64,000 bases of DNA, from assembly GCA_023807065.1 (NCBI GenBank), contig JAJJLU010000002.1:26058-90057 (forward strand), written 5' to 3'. Below the pieces are notes generated by a model, which worked only from the letters and a program-made list of their open reading frames with translations, made no database searches and was not told the DNA's origin. Origin of the DNA: Isotricha intestinalis. Lineage: Eukaryota > Ciliophora > Litostomatea > Vestibuliferida > Isotrichidae. Made by a program: the position numbers and the translations under genes. Positions 30,933 to 41,393 of this stretch are shown in pieces. Each line of letters opens with the position of its first letter. The first letter of the stretch is position 1.

Positions 30933-31067
30933 TTATTACGCTAAATTTACTTTTTATGGTTCAAATTATCAATTAAAATATTATATCCTTTAATTGCTTT
31001 AAGAGAATATTATTATGATCCTTTAGAATCAGTTCAAGGAATTTATGCAAAAGATTTTATAGAAAAA

Positions 31068-31814
31068 TTGTTAGAAGATTTTTATATTGAATCAAGAGAT
31101 GATATAAATGAATTAAGATTAAGTTTACTTCATTTACCAAAAAATTTCCAAGATTATTATAATAAAATGTATTCTTCTTCTCTTTGTTATACTATTGAAG
31201 AAATTTTTATAAATTATCCTAATGAAAATTATCCTAATTGTTCTTATTTTTATTCTGGAACTATTGAATATGGTTTAAGAACTATTTATAATTATTATCT
31301 TGAAGAAATTAGATATTTAAAAACAATGATGCAAAATCAAATTGATTTAATTCATAAAAGTAATTATTTCGATAAATATAATTCTACTTTAAAATTTACT
31401 ATTTTTGAAGATGCTATTGGAAATGATGATGTTAAAAATGAAGAAGAATATAAAAAATTAGATCCTATAAATTTATTTAATCTTGAATCACATAAACAAT
31501 CTTTTATTATTTTTAGAAATGTTATTAAAATTGCTGCTGAAAAAATTATTTCTTATTTAACGAGTGATGTTGAAAAACAAATGAATAATAATTCTTTTAT
31601 TGGATATATTTTAATTTTTGTTTTTATTGGAATTGTTTTTTTCGGTTTTATTTTAGGTTGGATTCCCTTTGAAATAGGAGAAAATGAAACTATATATAAA
31701 ACAAAAAATATGCTTTCTATAATTCCTAAAGAATTATTAACTACTTTACCACATATTAAAATTATGCTTGGATTAGAACATCAAAAAAAAGAAAATAAAA
31801 AATTTAAAAAATAA
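31068..31814 (+). CDS. 3' remainder of the TmcB-like gene (separate open frame after a disruption)
   Basis: 248 codons from the first ATG, but coding-like sequence begins earlier at about 30922. Frame 2 of the local sequence reads NRYNYYAKFTFYGSNYQLK up to a stop at 30991, while the frame of the downstream piece picks up at PLIALREYYYDPLESVQ near 30987. The upstream gene and this piece share the same phase, so two compensating indels (near 30919 and 30987), or two TAA codons read in frame, separate them. The piece has an extracellular-like domain with Cys pairs (SSLCYTIEEIF, NYPNCSYFYSG) and one membrane helix near its end (IGYILIFVFIGIVFFGFIL), as expected for the C-terminus of the family. 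No GTAA...TAG intron repairs the break. Confidence 0.6.
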   Translation: MLEDFYIESRDDINELRLSLLHLPKNFQDYYNKMYSSSLCYTIEEIFINYPNENYPNCSYFYSGTIEYGLRTIYNYYLEEIRYLKTMMQNQIDLIHKSNYFDKYNSTLKFTIFEDAIGNDDVKNEEEYKKLDPINLFNLESHKQSFIIFRNVIKIAAEKIISYLTSDVEKQMNNNSFIGYILIFVFIGIVFFGFILGWIPFEIGENETIYKTKNMLSIIPKELLTTLPHIKIMLGLEHQKKENKKFKK

Positions 31815-32429
31815 AACTTTTTCATTTGTATCTACAATTTCAATTAATTTTTGTTAATTTTTTTGTAATTTCTTTAATATGAATAATATTATATTATATT
31901 CTATTTAATTATATTATTTTGGCTTTGTTTAAAAAATATATAATTTTGGTGTGTAAATTCTATTTCTCTATTAATGAAAATATTCAAAATCTTGTATATT
32001 CAATAAAAATTTTAATAGGAATAATATCATTTTAACTATATTACTTTAATAAATTAACTCTGTAAAATTCTTAATTAATTCATTATAAGAATTATAAAAT
32101 AATTTTTATTATTGTTAATATTTACAAACATAAAATTATGATTTTTTTTGGTTTAAAATTTGAGATTGAAAATATTTCTGTAGTGAAGACACTCTAATTA
32201 TTGGGACAAGAATACAATATTATTTATATTGTATTTTTTTGTTCATTTATTTTTATAGATATTAATTTTATCATATATTATTTTATTTTAAATAAACATA
32301 AATTCAAAAACATTTATTTTTTCCCTTAATTTTTAAATATAAATAAATAAATAATTTAATTTTTTTTCAAAAATTTTTTATTAATTTATTTATTTATATA
32401 AAGTAAAGTAGGAGATTATAAATTTGATA
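31815..32429. other. Intergenic between convergent genes, no gene recognised
   Basis: 615 bases between two convergent 3' ends. One slightly less AT-rich patch at about 32165-32215 does not resemble any RNA I can name. No coding frame is supported. Confidence 0.5.
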
Positions 32430-33098
32430 TTATTTATTTTTTTTTTTTTTGAAACAACAAGTGAAATCTGTATTGTTACTTTTTTTATTTTGTTTATTAT
32501 TTTCTTTATTATTTGTAAGTTTACAATTCATATTCATCATTTTTTCCATTTTTTTCGTCATTTTTTCACAATTAGAATTAATTTGATTAAAATTAAATTT
32601 TTCGTTTTTAAATAATTCATTATGAGAATTATCCATTAAACAAGCATTATCTAAATTATTTCTACATTTATAATAATTATTTTCATAATTATTTATAAAA
32701 TTTAAACTTTTATCATTTTTAATAATATTATTATAAACAAAATTATATTCTTTTTCATTTTTTTTTTGACTAATAGTTGGTCTTTTATGTTTGAAAAAAC
32801 TTGATATATATTCTATATTTCTATAAAAAAATTACAAAAAAAATAATGAAATAATATAAAATTTATTTTACTCATTTATACTATTATCATTTTCTCCATT
32901 ATATTTTTTATCAATTTCTTTTCCTTCTAATTGACTCAAATTCAAAATTATATTATTTAGATTATTATTTAATTGTTTGTTTGTTTCTAATTTAGTTTTA
33001 AGAGAAACATTTGATTCAATTTTATTATGAGAATCTCTTTTAGAAGATTGGTCTTTTGTATCTCTATATTCTGTTTGATCTTGATTTTCATTTTCCAT
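32430..33098 (-). CDS. Hypothetical protein, two exons
   Basis: 205 aa after splicing, not recognised. Exon 1 is 32872-33098 (75 codons plus GA); the apparent stop after NSINE is in the donor GTAAAA. Intron 32821-32871 is 51 nt, GTAA...TATAG. Exon 2 is 32430-32820 and continues with NIEYISSFFKHKRPTISQKK; the joined frame is open to a TAA at 32430. The protein is Asn/Lys-rich and polar, begins MENENQDQTEYRD, and has Cys at its end (FTCCFKKKKNK), which with the flanking lysines could be a lipid-anchor site. No membrane segment. The continuous frame across a canonical intron is the evidence that the two pieces are one gene. Confidence 0.6.
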
Positions 33099-33591
33099 TC
33101 AAAAGAAAAATAATTTTTATTTAATTATGATAAAAATTCTTTGAGAATGAATATAATCCATTTTAAAAATTTATTGTTTTAATTATTTATTCAAATTGAT
33201 TTTTCTATTATATGAGTGAAAAAATTTAAAGAGTTTTAAAGATAATATTTGAATTCTTTTATGTTTAGTGAAAATATATAAGTGTTTACTTTGGTAAAAT
33301 ATTTTTTTATTTTTTAAGTCTTTTATAATAAAGATAGTTTTTTAAATAGAAAAATAACTTAGAAACAAGTGAAAAAAGATTTCAACAAAGATATGACTCA
33401 AAAGTGTTTTTATTAAGATTCGATTAATAGAAAATAATATTAGTAAAATAATATTTTATCATTGATAATTAATAAAATTTAAACCAATTATCATTTATTT
33501 AATATAAATATAAAAAATGTAATAAAAAACCTTTAATAAAATATAATAAAAACACACCTTCATAGACAATAAAAAATAATAAAAATAATAA
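33099..33591. promoter_or_regulatory. Divergent intergenic region
   Basis: 493 bases between the starts of the minus-strand hypothetical gene and the PP2C gene; both promoters should be here. No motif or gene could be supported. Confidence 0.45.
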
Positions 33592-34713
33592 ATGGGAGGA
33601 ACAGAAGGAAAGCGTAAAAAACAGAACAAAAAGAATGAAAATGAAGTGAAAAATATATTTGGTTTCACTCATGATGGAATAAAATCTTGTGCGGGTCAAG
33701 ATACATATCACTACTTTGGTTTCGAAGTGGAAAACACGAACATAAAATTTATGGGAGTATATGATGGTCATGGAGAAAAAGGGAAAGAAGCGTCATCATA
33801 TGTAGAGAAGGAGATAAAGAAATTAGTATCAGATAATAAAAATAAAATTAGAAAATGGTCTCTACAAGCAAATTCTCGTGAAGTTATAACAAAGCTTTTT
33901 GTAGAAGGATATAAAAAAATTCAAAACCAAATGAAGAAACAAGATGGAATGTTCGAATTAAGTGGTTCCTGTTGCATATCTGCACTTTTAATCGACAAGG
34001 TCTGTTATGTGATCAACCTCGGTGACTCAAGAGCTGTGATTGGAGGGAAGCTCATTGACAACATATTTGCTATCCAAATGAGCATTGATCATAAGCCATC
34101 TCTCCCTGAGGAGATGGAGAGGATAAAAAAGAGTGGAGGTGAAGTTAAGAACATGGCTGAAGGAGGCGGTCCAATGAGAGTTTATAAACTTAATGACCCA
34201 AATCCTGGTCTAGCTGTAGCCAGAAGCTTAGGTGACTGCTATGGACATGAGTGTGGAGTGAGCGAGGAGCCTCAGGTGTCCTATAGGATTCTCGAGGAGA
34301 CTGATGAATTCATTGTTATGGGGTCTGATGGTATTTGGGATGTGATGAATAGTGTGGAAATTGTAGGATATGTTTTTGAAAGAACTACTGATAAAGTTAA
34401 TAGAGTTGATAAAGATAAAATTGCTGAGGAAGTAGTTGAGGAATGTAGGAAAAGATGGATTATCATTAATAAGTTTAAGGATAATCAAGTTATTGAAAGA
34501 ATTAAGAATGATCCTAATTTAGATATGACTACTAAAACTAATTGCATTCAACAATATATTAAACAAGTTCAAGAACAATGTAATTTAGATAGAAGTGCAC
34601 AACCTACAGCTGCAGTTCAAAATATTGCTGCCTTTCAAAATAATGCTGAGGAAAGATTCACTGGGAAACATAATATTGATGATATTACTTGTGTTATTTG
34701 TTTTTTTAAATAA
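33592..34713 (+). CDS. PP2C-type (PPM) Ser/Thr protein phosphatase, N-myristoylatable
   Basis: 373 aa. PPM metal-dependent phosphatase. Motifs in order: GFTHDGIKSCAGQDTY, the metal-binding FMGVYDGHGEKG, SGSCCISALLID, VINLGDSRAVIGG, SIDHKPSLPEE, GLAVARSLGDCYGH, FIVMGSDGIWDVM, and a final HNIDDITCVICFF carrying the last metal-binding Asp. All catalytic aspartates appear present, so it should be active. MGGTEGKRKKQNKK at the start is a candidate myristoylation site followed by a basic patch, as in other protist PP2Cs. The middle of the gene (about 33960-34330) is much richer in G+C than the ends (26 of 60 bases at 34021-34080), which stands out sharply in this window. Strong family call. Confidence 0.93.
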   Translation: MGGTEGKRKKQNKKNENEVKNIFGFTHDGIKSCAGQDTYHYFGFEVENTNIKFMGVYDGHGEKGKEASSYVEKEIKKLVSDNKNKIRKWSLQANSREVITKLFVEGYKKIQNQMKKQDGMFELSGSCCISALLIDKVCYVINLGDSRAVIGGKLIDNIFAIQMSIDHKPSLPEEMERIKKSGGEVKNMAEGGGPMRVYKLNDPNPGLAVARSLGDCYGHECGVSEEPQVSYRILEETDEFIVMGSDGIWDVMNSVEIVGYVFERTTDKVNRVDKDKIAEEVVEECRKRWIIINKFKDNQVIERIKNDPNLDMTTKTNCIQQYIKQVQEQCNLDRSAQPTAAVQNIAAFQNNAEERFTGKHNIDDITCVICFFK

Positions 34714-34819
34714 GGTTTTTTTATTATTTTATATAGGAATTTGTTAGATTTTTGATTTTACTCAAATTTTATTTTATTTTTATTTTTATATTTTTATTTT
34801 TTTAATTTTTTTTATTTTT

Positions 34820-36031
34820 ATGATTTTTGGAATTTGGACTTTTATTTTTGTTAAAGAGATTTATTGTGGGGATGATGAAATAAAATATTTATTATTTAAT
34901 TATAATTCAAATAATGAAAATTTAATAGAAACAACAATCACATTAAATTCAGAAATATATATATTACCAATTGATATTAGTAGTGAAATAACTTGGATAA
35001 ATAAAACATATAATATAAATCCAAAAAGAGAAAAACCTTCAATTGAAAAATTTTGTTTTATTTTTGATTATAATGAAAAAAAAAATGACTTTATATTTAA
35101 TAATGGGAACATTAGAATTAATCCAATATATTATTATGAAATAGATTATTTCAATAATGAAAATTGTCCTTATAAAGGAATTTTAGGTTTTAGAGATTTA
35201 AATCCAGATTATAGTATTTTAAATTCTTTCCGTAAAACTTTTATAATGAATACAACTTTTAGTTTAACAAAACTTGATAATAATTTAATTGAAATGAAAA
35301 TAGGAAATCATTTGAATTATATTGTAAATAATGAAGAAAAAATAATTAAGTGTGATTTAATTTATGATGAAAAAAGAATGTCTGTTCTTCAAGGAATAAT
35401 TATAGGTAATTTAGATAATGAAAAAAAAAGATATAATGTAAATTATATCACTTCTTCTGATAAAAGATTACATATTATTAATAAAAATATTACTTTTGAA
35501 TCTATTCAAAAATATATTTTTGCTAGAAAACAATTTATTGATTTTTTAAAAAATAATCTTTTTGATTCTTCTATTAAAAATAATATTTGTAAATATGAAA
35601 AAAGAACAAATTTTTTTGGTTTTTTTTGTTCTAATCAAATTATAAATAATTTTCCTAATATTTCTTTTATAATAAGTGATTCATTAATTCAATTTACTTC
35701 AAATGAATTATTTGAAAAAATAGATGAAAATAATTATGTTTTTATTATAGTGAATAATGAAAATGATAATAATAAAATTTGGAGATTTGGACATATATTA
35801 CTTAATAAATTTAATAATATTATTTTTGACCCTTTAACAATTTATTTAGTTGGAAACGATATTGTTGAAAAAATAAGAATAATTGAACCTTTTGATCCTT
35901 ATGAAGAATCTAAAAATAATTTAAAATATTTAATTACTTTTTGTATATTTATAATTATGAATTTAACAGGAATTATTACTCTATTAATTTCTCTTTTTAA
36001 AGAAAAAATATTAGTTATTCCTAAAATATAA
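34820..36031 (+). CDS. Aspartic-protease-like (pepsin fold) membrane protein, probably inactive
   Basis: 403 aa. Signal peptide (about 1-16, MIFGIWTFIFVKEIYCG), one C-terminal membrane helix (about 373-395, LKYLITFCIFIIMNLTG region) and a short cytoplasmic tail. The lumenal part has the outline of a pepsin-like protease. ITLNSEIYILPIDISSEITW occupies the place of the first catalytic strand, where active enzymes have DTGSS-W. CPYKGILGFRDLNP matches the DGILGLG loop. Neither a first nor a second DTG/DSG is present, so catalysis is unlikely. A similar gene lies at 60821-62095. The start ATG at 34820 is the only one giving a signal peptide. Fold call is moderate; inactivity is inferred from missing motifs. 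Confidence 0.65.
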   Translation: MIFGIWTFIFVKEIYCGDDEIKYLLFNYNSNNENLIETTITLNSEIYILPIDISSEITWINKTYNINPKREKPSIEKFCFIFDYNEKKNDFIFNNGNIRINPIYYYEIDYFNNENCPYKGILGFRDLNPDYSILNSFRKTFIMNTTFSLTKLDNNLIEMKIGNHLNYIVNNEEKIIKCDLIYDEKRMSVLQGIIIGNLDNEKKRYNVNYITSSDKRLHIINKNITFESIQKYIFARKQFIDFLKNNLFDSSIKNNICKYEKRTNFFGFFCSNQIINNFPNISFIISDSLIQFTSNELFEKIDENNYVFIIVNNENDNNKIWRFGHILLNKFNNIIFDPLTIYLVGNDIVEKIRIIEPFDPYEESKNNLKYLITFCIFIIMNLTGIITLLISLFKEKILVIPKI

Positions 36032-36236
36032 TGTTTTAATTATTTTAAATTATTTAATTTTATTGTTTTCGTTTTTCAAACCAATTATTTATTTTATTTA
36101 AATTGTCAAATCTCAATAATTATTATTAAAGAATGAAAAGATATGAAAACAATTAATCAATATTAATTTTTATTTAATATTTGAAATAATTATATTTTAA
36201 AATATTTATAATATTAATAATTATATAAAAAAATAT

Positions 36237-39200
36237 ATGAATAGACAAGACGAAAATAATCAATATCAAAATAATTATTCACGAAATATACTTCATATTG
36301 ACAAAATAGAAGATATTTTAATAATAAAAGATCCAGATGAAATGGATAATAGAATAAATAAAAATATGGGTAATGTTCATAAAATATTTTATTCTTTTCT
36401 TAAAAAAATATTATACAATGTAATTACAATTTCAAAAGAAGAAATAGATAATTTCATTTATACTTTAAAATTTGTAGATACTTTAAATTTATTTATTCAA
36501 AATCAAACTTTAAAAACTTTATTAGATTACATGAAATCTATATATGATAATGCTAAGAAATTAAGTAATAATTTTGAATATAAAGAATTAATATTGAAGA
36601 AAATAAAATATACAGAAATGACAGTAATATTTTATAAAAAAAGAATATTTAAAAATTTATATTTTGGAGATGGAAGAATGTTAGGAAAAGAAATAGAAAA
36701 TAATTTAGAACAAGTAACAAGAGGAGGAAAATTTGATCAAATTATTTTTAAACAAATGCAAAATTTATTTTATGTTGTTCAAGGAAGAATAGAAGAAAAT
36801 AAAAGAAATGAATTACAAAATAAATTTTCAGAAATGAAAAATTTAAGTATTAAATATAAGAAACAAAGATTAAATCAAGGAAATTATTTTGAAGATTATG
36901 ATTATTCAGATTATAAAAATTATTCTAATGCAGGAAATAATTTATATGATTATAATGAAAATTTTTATGATAATAGAAATTATTATGAAGAAGATTATAA
37001 TAATAATTATTATAAAGATTCTTCAAGAAGATTTCATAGACATTCTTATAGAAATAATACTTATAATTCAAATTATTATATTAAAAAATATTATGAAGGA
37101 GAAGAAAAAGAATTTGAAGGTAATTATAAAAATAATAAAGAAAATAATGAAGATAATGATGATAAAAAAAATGATAATATTGAAGTTATTCAAAATGTTG
37201 TTCAAGGAAAAAATTATTATAATAATGAATATGGAAGATACAGGAATTTAAATAGTAATTCAAATCCAAATTTACAACAAAATATTAATACTGGATATAA
37301 TAGTAATTATAGAAAAGGAAAAAAAATTCAAAAGCAAAGAGGAATTACTTTAGTTGAAGTTCCTTTACCTAATTCAATTGTTCAAAATGAAGAAAATGAA
37401 AATAATAATAATGATAATAATAATGATAATAATAATAATGAAGATAATAATAATAAGGAGATTGTTGAACAAGAAGAAAATAATGTTGAGAAATATCAAA
37501 ATAAATTTTATTATAATAATTCTAATTATAAACAAAATTCATATAATAAAGGAAATTATTATAACAATTATCATCATAGAGATAATTATTATTATAATAA
37601 TTATTATAATAGTCAAAATAATTTACAATCTGGAAATAATTCTGATAGTAATAGTTATTATAATAATAGAAGAAATAAGAATTATTATCAAAATATGAAT
37701 AAAAAAAGAGATTTTTTTGAAGTGAATGATTTAACAAAAAATAAAAATAAAACAGAAGTTAAAGAAGAAGATAATAAAATTAAAACATTAACATTTAATG
37801 AAAATAATGAAAATATTGAAAATAATGAAGATATAAAAGAAATTAAAAATCCTGAAAATAAAGAAAATAATGAAGATATAAAAGAGATTAATAAAATTGA
37901 AAATATAGATAATAATATCATGACAAATGATATAGAAATTAAAAAAGAAAATCTAAATGAAATTAATAAAGAACAATCAAAAGATGAAAAAACAATAGAA
38001 AATCCAAAAAATGAAGGTGTAGAAGAGAATGATGAAAAAATAGAAATTAACATCCCAAAAAAAATAAATTCTACAGAAAATAATATTGAAGATAATAATA
38101 ACACAGAAAATAAAAATACAGAAAAAATAAAAGAAGAAAACACAGAAATAGAATATAAAATATTAAAACCAATTCCAATAGAGAAAATAAATTTTAATCG
38201 AAATTTCTTAACTCCTTCTCCAGATACAATTTCAGCACCAAGATTAGATAATTCAGATGATAATTTAGATAATATTCATAATCAAATTGATGAAGAAGAA
38301 TCTTTAGAAGATGAAAATTCAGAATCTGAAGATTTAAATATTAATGATGAAGAAATTCAACAATTTAATCAATTTATTTCTGAAAGTTTAGTTGGAAGTA
38401 ATAAAGAAAATTATTATTTGAACACTAATAAAAATAATAATATTATTTTTGATGAAAATGAAAATTTTGATGATGAATTAATTAATGAAATTAATGAAAA
38501 AGAAATTGAAGATGAAATTCAAGAAGAAATAATTAATAATGTTATTAATGAAGATGATGAACAAGAAACTTATGAAGAAAAAATAGAAGAATTTATTAAA
38601 GAAAAAATTGCCTTAGATTCAATTATTCATTTAGCACAAAAAGAAATTATAGATGAAGAAGAAAAAAAATTAAATTTAAAAAAAGATGATAATAATAATA
38701 ATGGAAATATTTATACTAAAGCAGCAAAAGAAGTTAATGCTGAATTATTAGAAAATATTAAAAATAAATTAAGTGCTGATTTTAAAAATAAAATTGTTAC
38801 TCCTAATTTTATTTATTATCCTACTGGTTTTCCAGGGGGAAATACTTCTATGTTTGATAAAGATTTTCTACAAAAAATTATTTTTTATAAACAAAATTTT
38901 AATAATAAAATTCCTTTAAATAATTATATTATGAATAATATGCAATTTTTAATTAGAGGAAAAGATGCTATTTTAAAAAAAGAATATTTGTCTTTAAAAA
39001 TTGAAGAATTTGAAAACCCAAAAATAATATGGAATAATTTAAATAATTTTGAAAATAAAATTATTATTCCTCTTTATCAAAGAATAAATTATAATGTAAA
39101 TAAAAAAAGAAAAATATATCATTATACATTTAATAAATATAATAAAATTATTCAAAAAGTATTATTAAAAGACAAAATATTAAAGAAGGTGAAACCATAT

Positions 39201-40079
39201 GGTTCATATATGAATAATTTTTTAATAGATTATGGAGATATTGATATTTGTATAGTTCCAAAATGTGAAATAATAGAATTTGGAGAATATTTAGAAAAAA
39301 TAAAAGAAGAAATAGTATCAAAAAATATAGCAGAACATAAACTAACACATCATACAGGAAGATATTTATTACTAAAATTAAAAGATAATCAAACTAATTT
39401 TATAATAGATATAACAGTTCATACTATGTTACCTATTTTAAATACAAATCTAATTCGATTATATTCTTTATTTGATCAAAGATTTCATATATTAGGTTTA
39501 TATATTAAACATTGGGCAAAAATTAATAAAATTCATGGTGCTGCTGATAATTATTTAAGTAGTTATGCTCTTTTATTAATGTTAATTCATTTTCTTCAAA
39601 AAATCGTTGAACCAAAAATTCTTCCTAATTTACAAAAAATCGATTTTAATCAAGAAAATATTTATGAATATTATTATAATGGTGAATCCATTAAAACTAA
39701 TATTTATTATGAAGAAGATTTAAATAAAATTAAAGCTTATATGAATAAAATTAATAAAGGACAAGAAAATAAAGAAAGTGCTGTTAATCTTTTAGTTAAA
39801 TTTTTTGAATATTATTCTTATTTTTTTAACAGTGAACAAAAAATTTCTATTAATAAAGATTTAAATGAAAGTGTTAAATTAAATAATGATAATATTGCTT
39901 TTTCTATTGAAGATCCTTTTGATAAACAACATAATCCAGGTAAAAGTATGACTATTAATTCTATTCAATATTTAAAGTTTGTTTCTGCTATGAAAAGAGA
40001 AGTTAATTTCATTTTAAATGGAGAATATGTTAAAAGATTAGAAAAAATATTTAATAGTGGAAATTTAATGAATGTTTAA
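36237..40079 (+). CDS. Non-canonical poly(A)/uridylyl transferase (TENT, Cid1/Trf4 type)
   Basis: 1280 aa. The catalytic nucleotidyltransferase core is near the C-terminus: GSYMNNFLIDYGDIDICIV near 995 gives the G-S box and the two metal-binding aspartates (DxD), and NFIIDITVHTML near 1055 supplies the third. The PAP substrate-binding domain follows (LFDQRFHILGLYIKHWAK, AADNYLSSYALLLMLIHFLQ), then a PAP-associated block with LLVKFFEYYSYFF and FSIEDPFDKQHNPGKSM. It should add A or U tails to RNA; the His that often marks U-preference in Cid1 cannot be assigned by eye. Residues about 220-720 are a very long Asn/Tyr/Glu low-complexity region. The N-terminal 200 residues look helical and may bind partners. 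Strong family call. Confidence 0.85.
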   Translation: MNRQDENNQYQNNYSRNILHIDKIEDILIIKDPDEMDNRINKNMGNVHKIFYSFLKKILYNVITISKEEIDNFIYTLKFVDTLNLFIQNQTLKTLLDYMKSIYDNAKKLSNNFEYKELILKKIKYTEMTVIFYKKRIFKNLYFGDGRMLGKEIENNLEQVTRGGKFDQIIFKQMQNLFYVVQGRIEENKRNELQNKFSEMKNLSIKYKKQRLNQGNYFEDYDYSDYKNYSNAGNNLYDYNENFYDNRNYYEEDYNNNYYKDSSRRFHRHSYRNNTYNSNYYIKKYYEGEEKEFEGNYKNNKENNEDNDDKKNDNIEVIQNVVQGKNYYNNEYGRYRNLNSNSNPNLQQNINTGYNSNYRKGKKIQKQRGITLVEVPLPNSIVQNEENENNNNDNNNDNNNNEDNNNKEIVEQEENNVEKYQNKFYYNNSNYKQNSYNKGNYYNNYHHRDNYYYNNYYNSQNNLQSGNNSDSNSYYNNRRNKNYYQNMNKKRDFFEVNDLTKNKNKTEVKEEDNKIKTLTFNENNENIENNEDIKEIKNPENKENNEDIKEINKIENIDNNIMTNDIEIKKENLNEINKEQSKDEKTIENPKNEGVEENDEKIEINIPKKINSTENNIEDNNNTENKNTEKIKEENTEIEYKILKPIPIEKINFNRNFLTPSPDTISAPRLDNSDDNLDNIHNQIDEEESLEDENSESEDLNINDEEIQQFNQFISESLVGSNKENYYLNTNKNNNIIFDENENFDDELINEINEKEIEDEIQEEIINNVINEDDEQETYEEKIEEFIKEKIALDSIIHLAQKEIIDEEEKKLNLKKDDNNNNGNIYTKAAKEVNAELLENIKNKLSADFKNKIVTPNFIYYPTGFPGGNTSMFDKDFLQKIIFYKQNFNNKIPLNNYIMNNMQFLIRGKDAILKKEYLSLKIEEFENPKIIWNNLNNFENKIIIPLYQRINYNVNKKRKIYHYTFNKYNKIIQKVLLKDKILKKVKPYGSYMNNFLIDYGDIDICIVPKCEIIEFGEYLEKIKEEIVSKNIAEHKLTHHTGRYLLLKLKDNQTNFIIDITVHTMLPILNTNLIRLYSLFDQRFHILGLYIKHWAKINKIHGAADNYLSSYALLLMLIHFLQKIVEPKILPNLQKIDFNQENIYEYYYNGESIKTNIYYEEDLNKIKAYMNKINKGQENKESAVNLLVKFFEYYSYFFNSEQKISINKDLNESVKLNNDNIAFSIEDPFDKQHNPGKSMTINSIQYLKFVSAMKREVNFILNGEYVKRLEKIFNSGNLMNV

Positions 40080-40461
40080 AATTATTTATTTTTAAAGTTT
40101 TTATTTGAATAAAAACTTGAAATCTGATTTTATATTTATTATTTTATTTATTCATTCATTTTATTATAAAAGAATCTTTTACTTTAAAAAAATAAATATA
40201 TAAAAATTAAAAAAAAATTTAAATAATATAAACATGAAAAAAACTAAAACATTATATTATTTTTTAATATATATCAAATATAAAGAAAAAGATCTTCTTA
40301 ATTATATATTTAAATTATTTATTGTTATATTATTTAATTAGTTAAATTTTTATTTAGATAATTTTTAAATTAAAAAAATTGTTACATTTTTTTTATCAAA
40401 AGGAAATATTTAAAATAATATAAAAAATATTAAATTACTTTAAATAATAAAAGAAATAACT
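40080..40461. other. Intergenic between convergent genes
   Basis: 382 AT-rich bases between the stop of the nucleotidyltransferase and the stop of the next minus-strand gene. No supported feature. Confidence 0.5.
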
Positions 40462-41274
40462 TTAATATTTATTATAATTATAATCATAAGAATAAATAGG
40501 TCCCATAAACCATTCATTTTGTAAAAAAGGATTATTATTTTCATTTTTAGTATATTTAGTTTTTTCATCAAAAAAAAGTGAAGTTTGAGTAGAAAAAAGA
40601 ATTTTTTTTTTTCTTAAATCAGTCATTAATTTAGAAGTTTTATATTTACTATCAACAAATTGATGAATATTATCATAAGTTCTTCCTTCATAAGTGAAAT
40701 TTTTTATTGTTTTTTCATCTAAAAAAGTATCTAATCCTTCCATTTTCATTTTACTATTTAAATTATTAATGTTATCTTTTTCGCTTTTAGAAAAAAGTCT
40801 TTTTGGTTTATATCTTTCTTTATATAATTGATTTATTATTTTTTCTGTTATTAAACCTTTTTTAGGAAAAAATAATATTTGAGAACTTTTATAAAATTCA
40901 TTTTCTAATTGTGTGTTTGGTATTTTTTCTATTAATGATGTTTCTATTTTATATAAGTAATCTCTATTTAATTCTTTTAAATCTAAATAAATTTCTTTTG
41001 GAGAATAATCTTTATAATATATTAATTCTTGTTCATTTGGATAATGTTCTTGTAAAAAATTTGCTTTTATTATTTTGGAAAATTCTGATAATTGAATTAT
41101 TTTTGTTTTATATTTTAAATTTTGAAATTGGATATTTTTTTCTATTATTTTTTCAGTTAAAAAAGTATCATTATTAATTATCAATAATTGAAAATAATAA
41201 TTAATATTAACATACTTTTCCTTAGGATTCCTATTAACCTTAATTAACTTAATTTCAATTTTATTTTTCTTCAT
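40462..41274 (-). CDS. Hypothetical protein
   Basis: 270 aa, not recognised. It is basic with a good proportion of hydrophobic residues, more like a folded protein than the Asn-rich unknowns nearby. Noticeable segments are YYFQLLIINNDTFLTEKI near 26, FLQEHYPNEQELIYYKDYSP near 74, QILFFPKKGLITEKIINQLY near 132, and a C-terminal FLQNEWFMGPIYSYDYNYNK. No signal peptide, membrane helix or Cys cluster. It lies 119 bases below the stop of the VSR-like gene, read in the same direction. Might be a structural or ciliary protein, but this is not supported by any motif. Confidence 0.6.
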   Translation of the reverse strand: MKKNKIEIKLIKVNRNPKEKYVNINYYFQLLIINNDTFLTEKIIEKNIQFQNLKYKTKIIQLSEFSKIIKANFLQEHYPNEQELIYYKDYSPKEIYLDLKELNRDYLYKIETSLIEKIPNTQLENEFYKSSQILFFPKKGLITEKIINQLYKERYKPKRLFSKSEKDNINNLNSKMKMEGLDTFLDEKTIKNFTYEGRTYDNIHQFVDSKYKTSKLMTDLRKKKILFSTQTSLFFDEKTKYTKNENNNPFLQNEWFMGPIYSYDYNYNKY

Positions 41275-41393
41275 TTAAAAAAATTTAAAAAAAAAAGAAT
41301 AAATTCTATAAAGTAAAAAAATATATAAAATATAATAATTTACTTAGAAGAATAATTTTTCTCTAAAAAACTAATAAAATTTTCTAAATCTAA

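Noticed and set aside
32165..32215. Possible small RNA gene in a less AT-rich patch
   Set aside because: No tRNA box, snoRNA box pair or clear stem could be found by eye.
36889..37698. Ile/Lys-rich frames within the nucleotidyltransferase gene
   Set aside because: They arise from the low-complexity Asn/Tyr region in another frame.
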